Assembly: GCA_938091715.1 (NCBI GenBank)
Contig: CALKMT010000072.1
Span: 1-8,441, forward strand
Origin: an uncultured Litorivicinus sp.
Lineage (GTDB): Bacteria > Pseudomonadota > Gammaproteobacteria > Pseudomonadales > Litorivicinaceae
Reading direction: 5' to 3'
DNA: 8,441 nucleotides
Each line of letters opens with the position of its first letter. Within the stretch, counting starts at the first letter, position 1. Shown here one piece after another: positions 7,473 through 8,441 of the stretch. The notes beneath the pieces were generated by a model, which worked only from the letters and a program-made list of their open reading frames with translations, was not told the DNA's origin and searched no databases. A program made the translations under genes and the position numbers.

Positions 7473-7479
7473 AAGGAAG
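7473..7479 (+). promoter_or_regulatory. Ribosome binding site of metF
   Basis: AAGGAAG (AAGGA at 7473-7477) lies in the 14-base gap after the metH stop, 7 bases before the metF ATG at 7485. It is much stronger than the metH site, so translation of the two genes may differ despite a shared transcript. Confidence 0.8.
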
Positions 7480-7484
7480 CCAAA

Positions 7485-8435
7485 ATGTCTCTCTCTGCCT
7501 ACGAAGTCCGCGAGCGATTAATCGACCGATACGGCCGGGTTCCGGTGCCGAAAATCAGTTTTGAATTCTTTCCGCCGAAGACTGAAAAGGCCGAATCGGC
7601 CCTGTGGAAATCGGTTGAAAAGCTCGGGCGGCTGAGTCCTCAGTTTGTATCCGTGACCTACGGCGCCGACGGCTCGACTCGGGATCGCACGCACCAGATC
7701 GTCGAACACTTAAGCGCCAAAGCCGATCTGAACACCATGCCCCACCTGACCTGCGTGGGGGCATCCCGGGACGAGATTGACCAAATTGCGGACGAGTACT
7801 GGGCCATGGGTGTTCGGCGAATCATGGCCCTGCGGGGGGATCCGGCCGAGGGCGCAGGCAGCCAATATCAGCCAACCCCTGGGGGCTATGCCTATGCCTC
7901 GGATTTGGTGGCCGGGCTGGCCCGGCGCCATCCCTTTGAGCTGGCGGTGGCGGCCTATCCCGAGGTGCATCCTGAAGCGCCCAGCTCGCTGTTTGACTTG
8001 GAAAACCTGAAACGCAAATTTGATCAGGGTGCCAGCTTAGCGGTCACACAATACTTTTTTGATACCGAATCATTTTTGCGCTTTCGAGATCGCTGTGTGC
8101 TGGCCGGGATCGAGCAACCGATTATTCCGGGCATCTTGCCGGTGACCAACTTTGCCACCACGCAACGCTTCAGTGCGGCCTGCGGCACTCGGGTCCCTGG
8201 ATGGATGGCCCAGGCCTTTGATGGGCTGGACGACGATCCCACGACGCGAAATTTGATTGCCGCCAACATCGCTATCGAACAGGTCCTGGCGTTACAAGCC
8301 GAAGGGGTTGAGGAGTTTCATTTCTATACTCTAAACCGTGCTGAGCTCTGTTATGCCGTAGCCCATGCCCTCGGAGTCCGGGGAACCCCTGGATCAGAGA
8401 CTAAGGTTTCAGTCGAAAAAAATATCAGTTTGTGA
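7485..8435 (+). CDS. metF: 5,10-methylenetetrahydrofolate reductase
   Basis: MetF is a cytoplasmic FAD-dependent TIM-barrel enzyme that reduces 5,10-methylene-THF to 5-methyl-THF, the methyl donor for MetH. The protein is 316 residues (E. coli 296). KISFEFFPPKTEKA at 23-36 contains the catalytic acid E27 (E28 in E. coli). SVTYGADGSTRDRT (56-69), PHLTCVGAS (86-94) and ALRGDP (115-120, with D119 equivalent to E. coli D120) line the flavin/folate site. AAYPEVHPEA (156-165), LKRKFDQGASLAVTQYFFD (175-193) and PGILPV (215-220) are typical later motifs, and FHFYTLNRAEL (278-288) closes the barrel. The extra length is mainly about 15 residues at the C-terminus after ALGVRGT, in a locally AT-richer stretch with no motif I recognise. 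It lies 14 bases after metH with a good ribosome site and no terminator or promoter between, so the pair is an operon. Confidence 0.97.
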   Translation: MSLSAYEVRERLIDRYGRVPVPKISFEFFPPKTEKAESALWKSVEKLGRLSPQFVSVTYGADGSTRDRTHQIVEHLSAKADLNTMPHLTCVGASRDEIDQIADEYWAMGVRRIMALRGDPAEGAGSQYQPTPGGYAYASDLVAGLARRHPFELAVAAYPEVHPEAPSSLFDLENLKRKFDQGASLAVTQYFFDTESFLRFRDRCVLAGIEQPIIPGILPVTNFATTQRFSAACGTRVPGWMAQAFDGLDDDPTTRNLIAANIAIEQVLALQAEGVEEFHFYTLNRAELCYAVAHALGVRGTPGSETKVSVEKNISL

Positions 8436-8441
8436 CACTAT

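Overview
The window reads like an ordinary chromosomal segment of a GC-rich proteobacterium (roughly 60% G+C by eye), most likely a gammaproteobacterium. The AlaRS, GalE, MetH and MetF proteins all align well, by memory, with their E. coli counterparts. The genus cannot be named from this sequence. There are no mobile elements, tRNAs, rRNAs or CRISPR arrays, and base composition is even across the genes.

Layout: (1) positions 1-1708, minus strand: the first two thirds of alaS (alanyl-tRNA synthetase), cut by the left window edge. (2) 1709-1838: a 130-base divergent intergenic region between alaS and galE. (3) 1839-2855, plus strand: galE (UDP-glucose/galactose 4-epimerase). (4) 2852-3769: an ArsR-type winged-helix regulator fused to a class I SAM-dependent methyltransferase-like domain; its TTG start overlaps the galE stop. 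(5) 3770-3861: a 92-base leader region with a perfect 9+9 AT-rich inverted repeat over a candidate promoter, then a short hairpin just before the metH start. (6) 3862-7470: metH, full-length cobalamin-dependent methionine synthase. (7) 7485-8435: metF, 5,10-methylenetetrahydrofolate reductase, 14 bases behind metH and surely cotranscribed with it.

How the genes work together: MetF makes 5-methyl-tetrahydrofolate, and MetH uses it to methylate homocysteine to methionine, the precursor of S-adenosylmethionine (SAM). The fused regulator upstream has a DNA-binding domain and a SAM/SAH-type pocket, and a strong palindrome lies between it and metH. The simplest reading is a local circuit in which the regulator senses SAM or S-adenosylhomocysteine (SAH) and controls metH-metF through that palindrome. 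This belongs to a known general theme (ArsR-family SAH/SAM-responsive regulators of the methionine cycle in Proteobacteria), so it is not a wholly new system. The operator position, the leader hairpin masking a weak ribosome site, and the coupling of the regulator to galE are the points worth a second look. galE also carries a cysteine at the position that controls N-acetylhexosamine acceptance in characterised epimerases.
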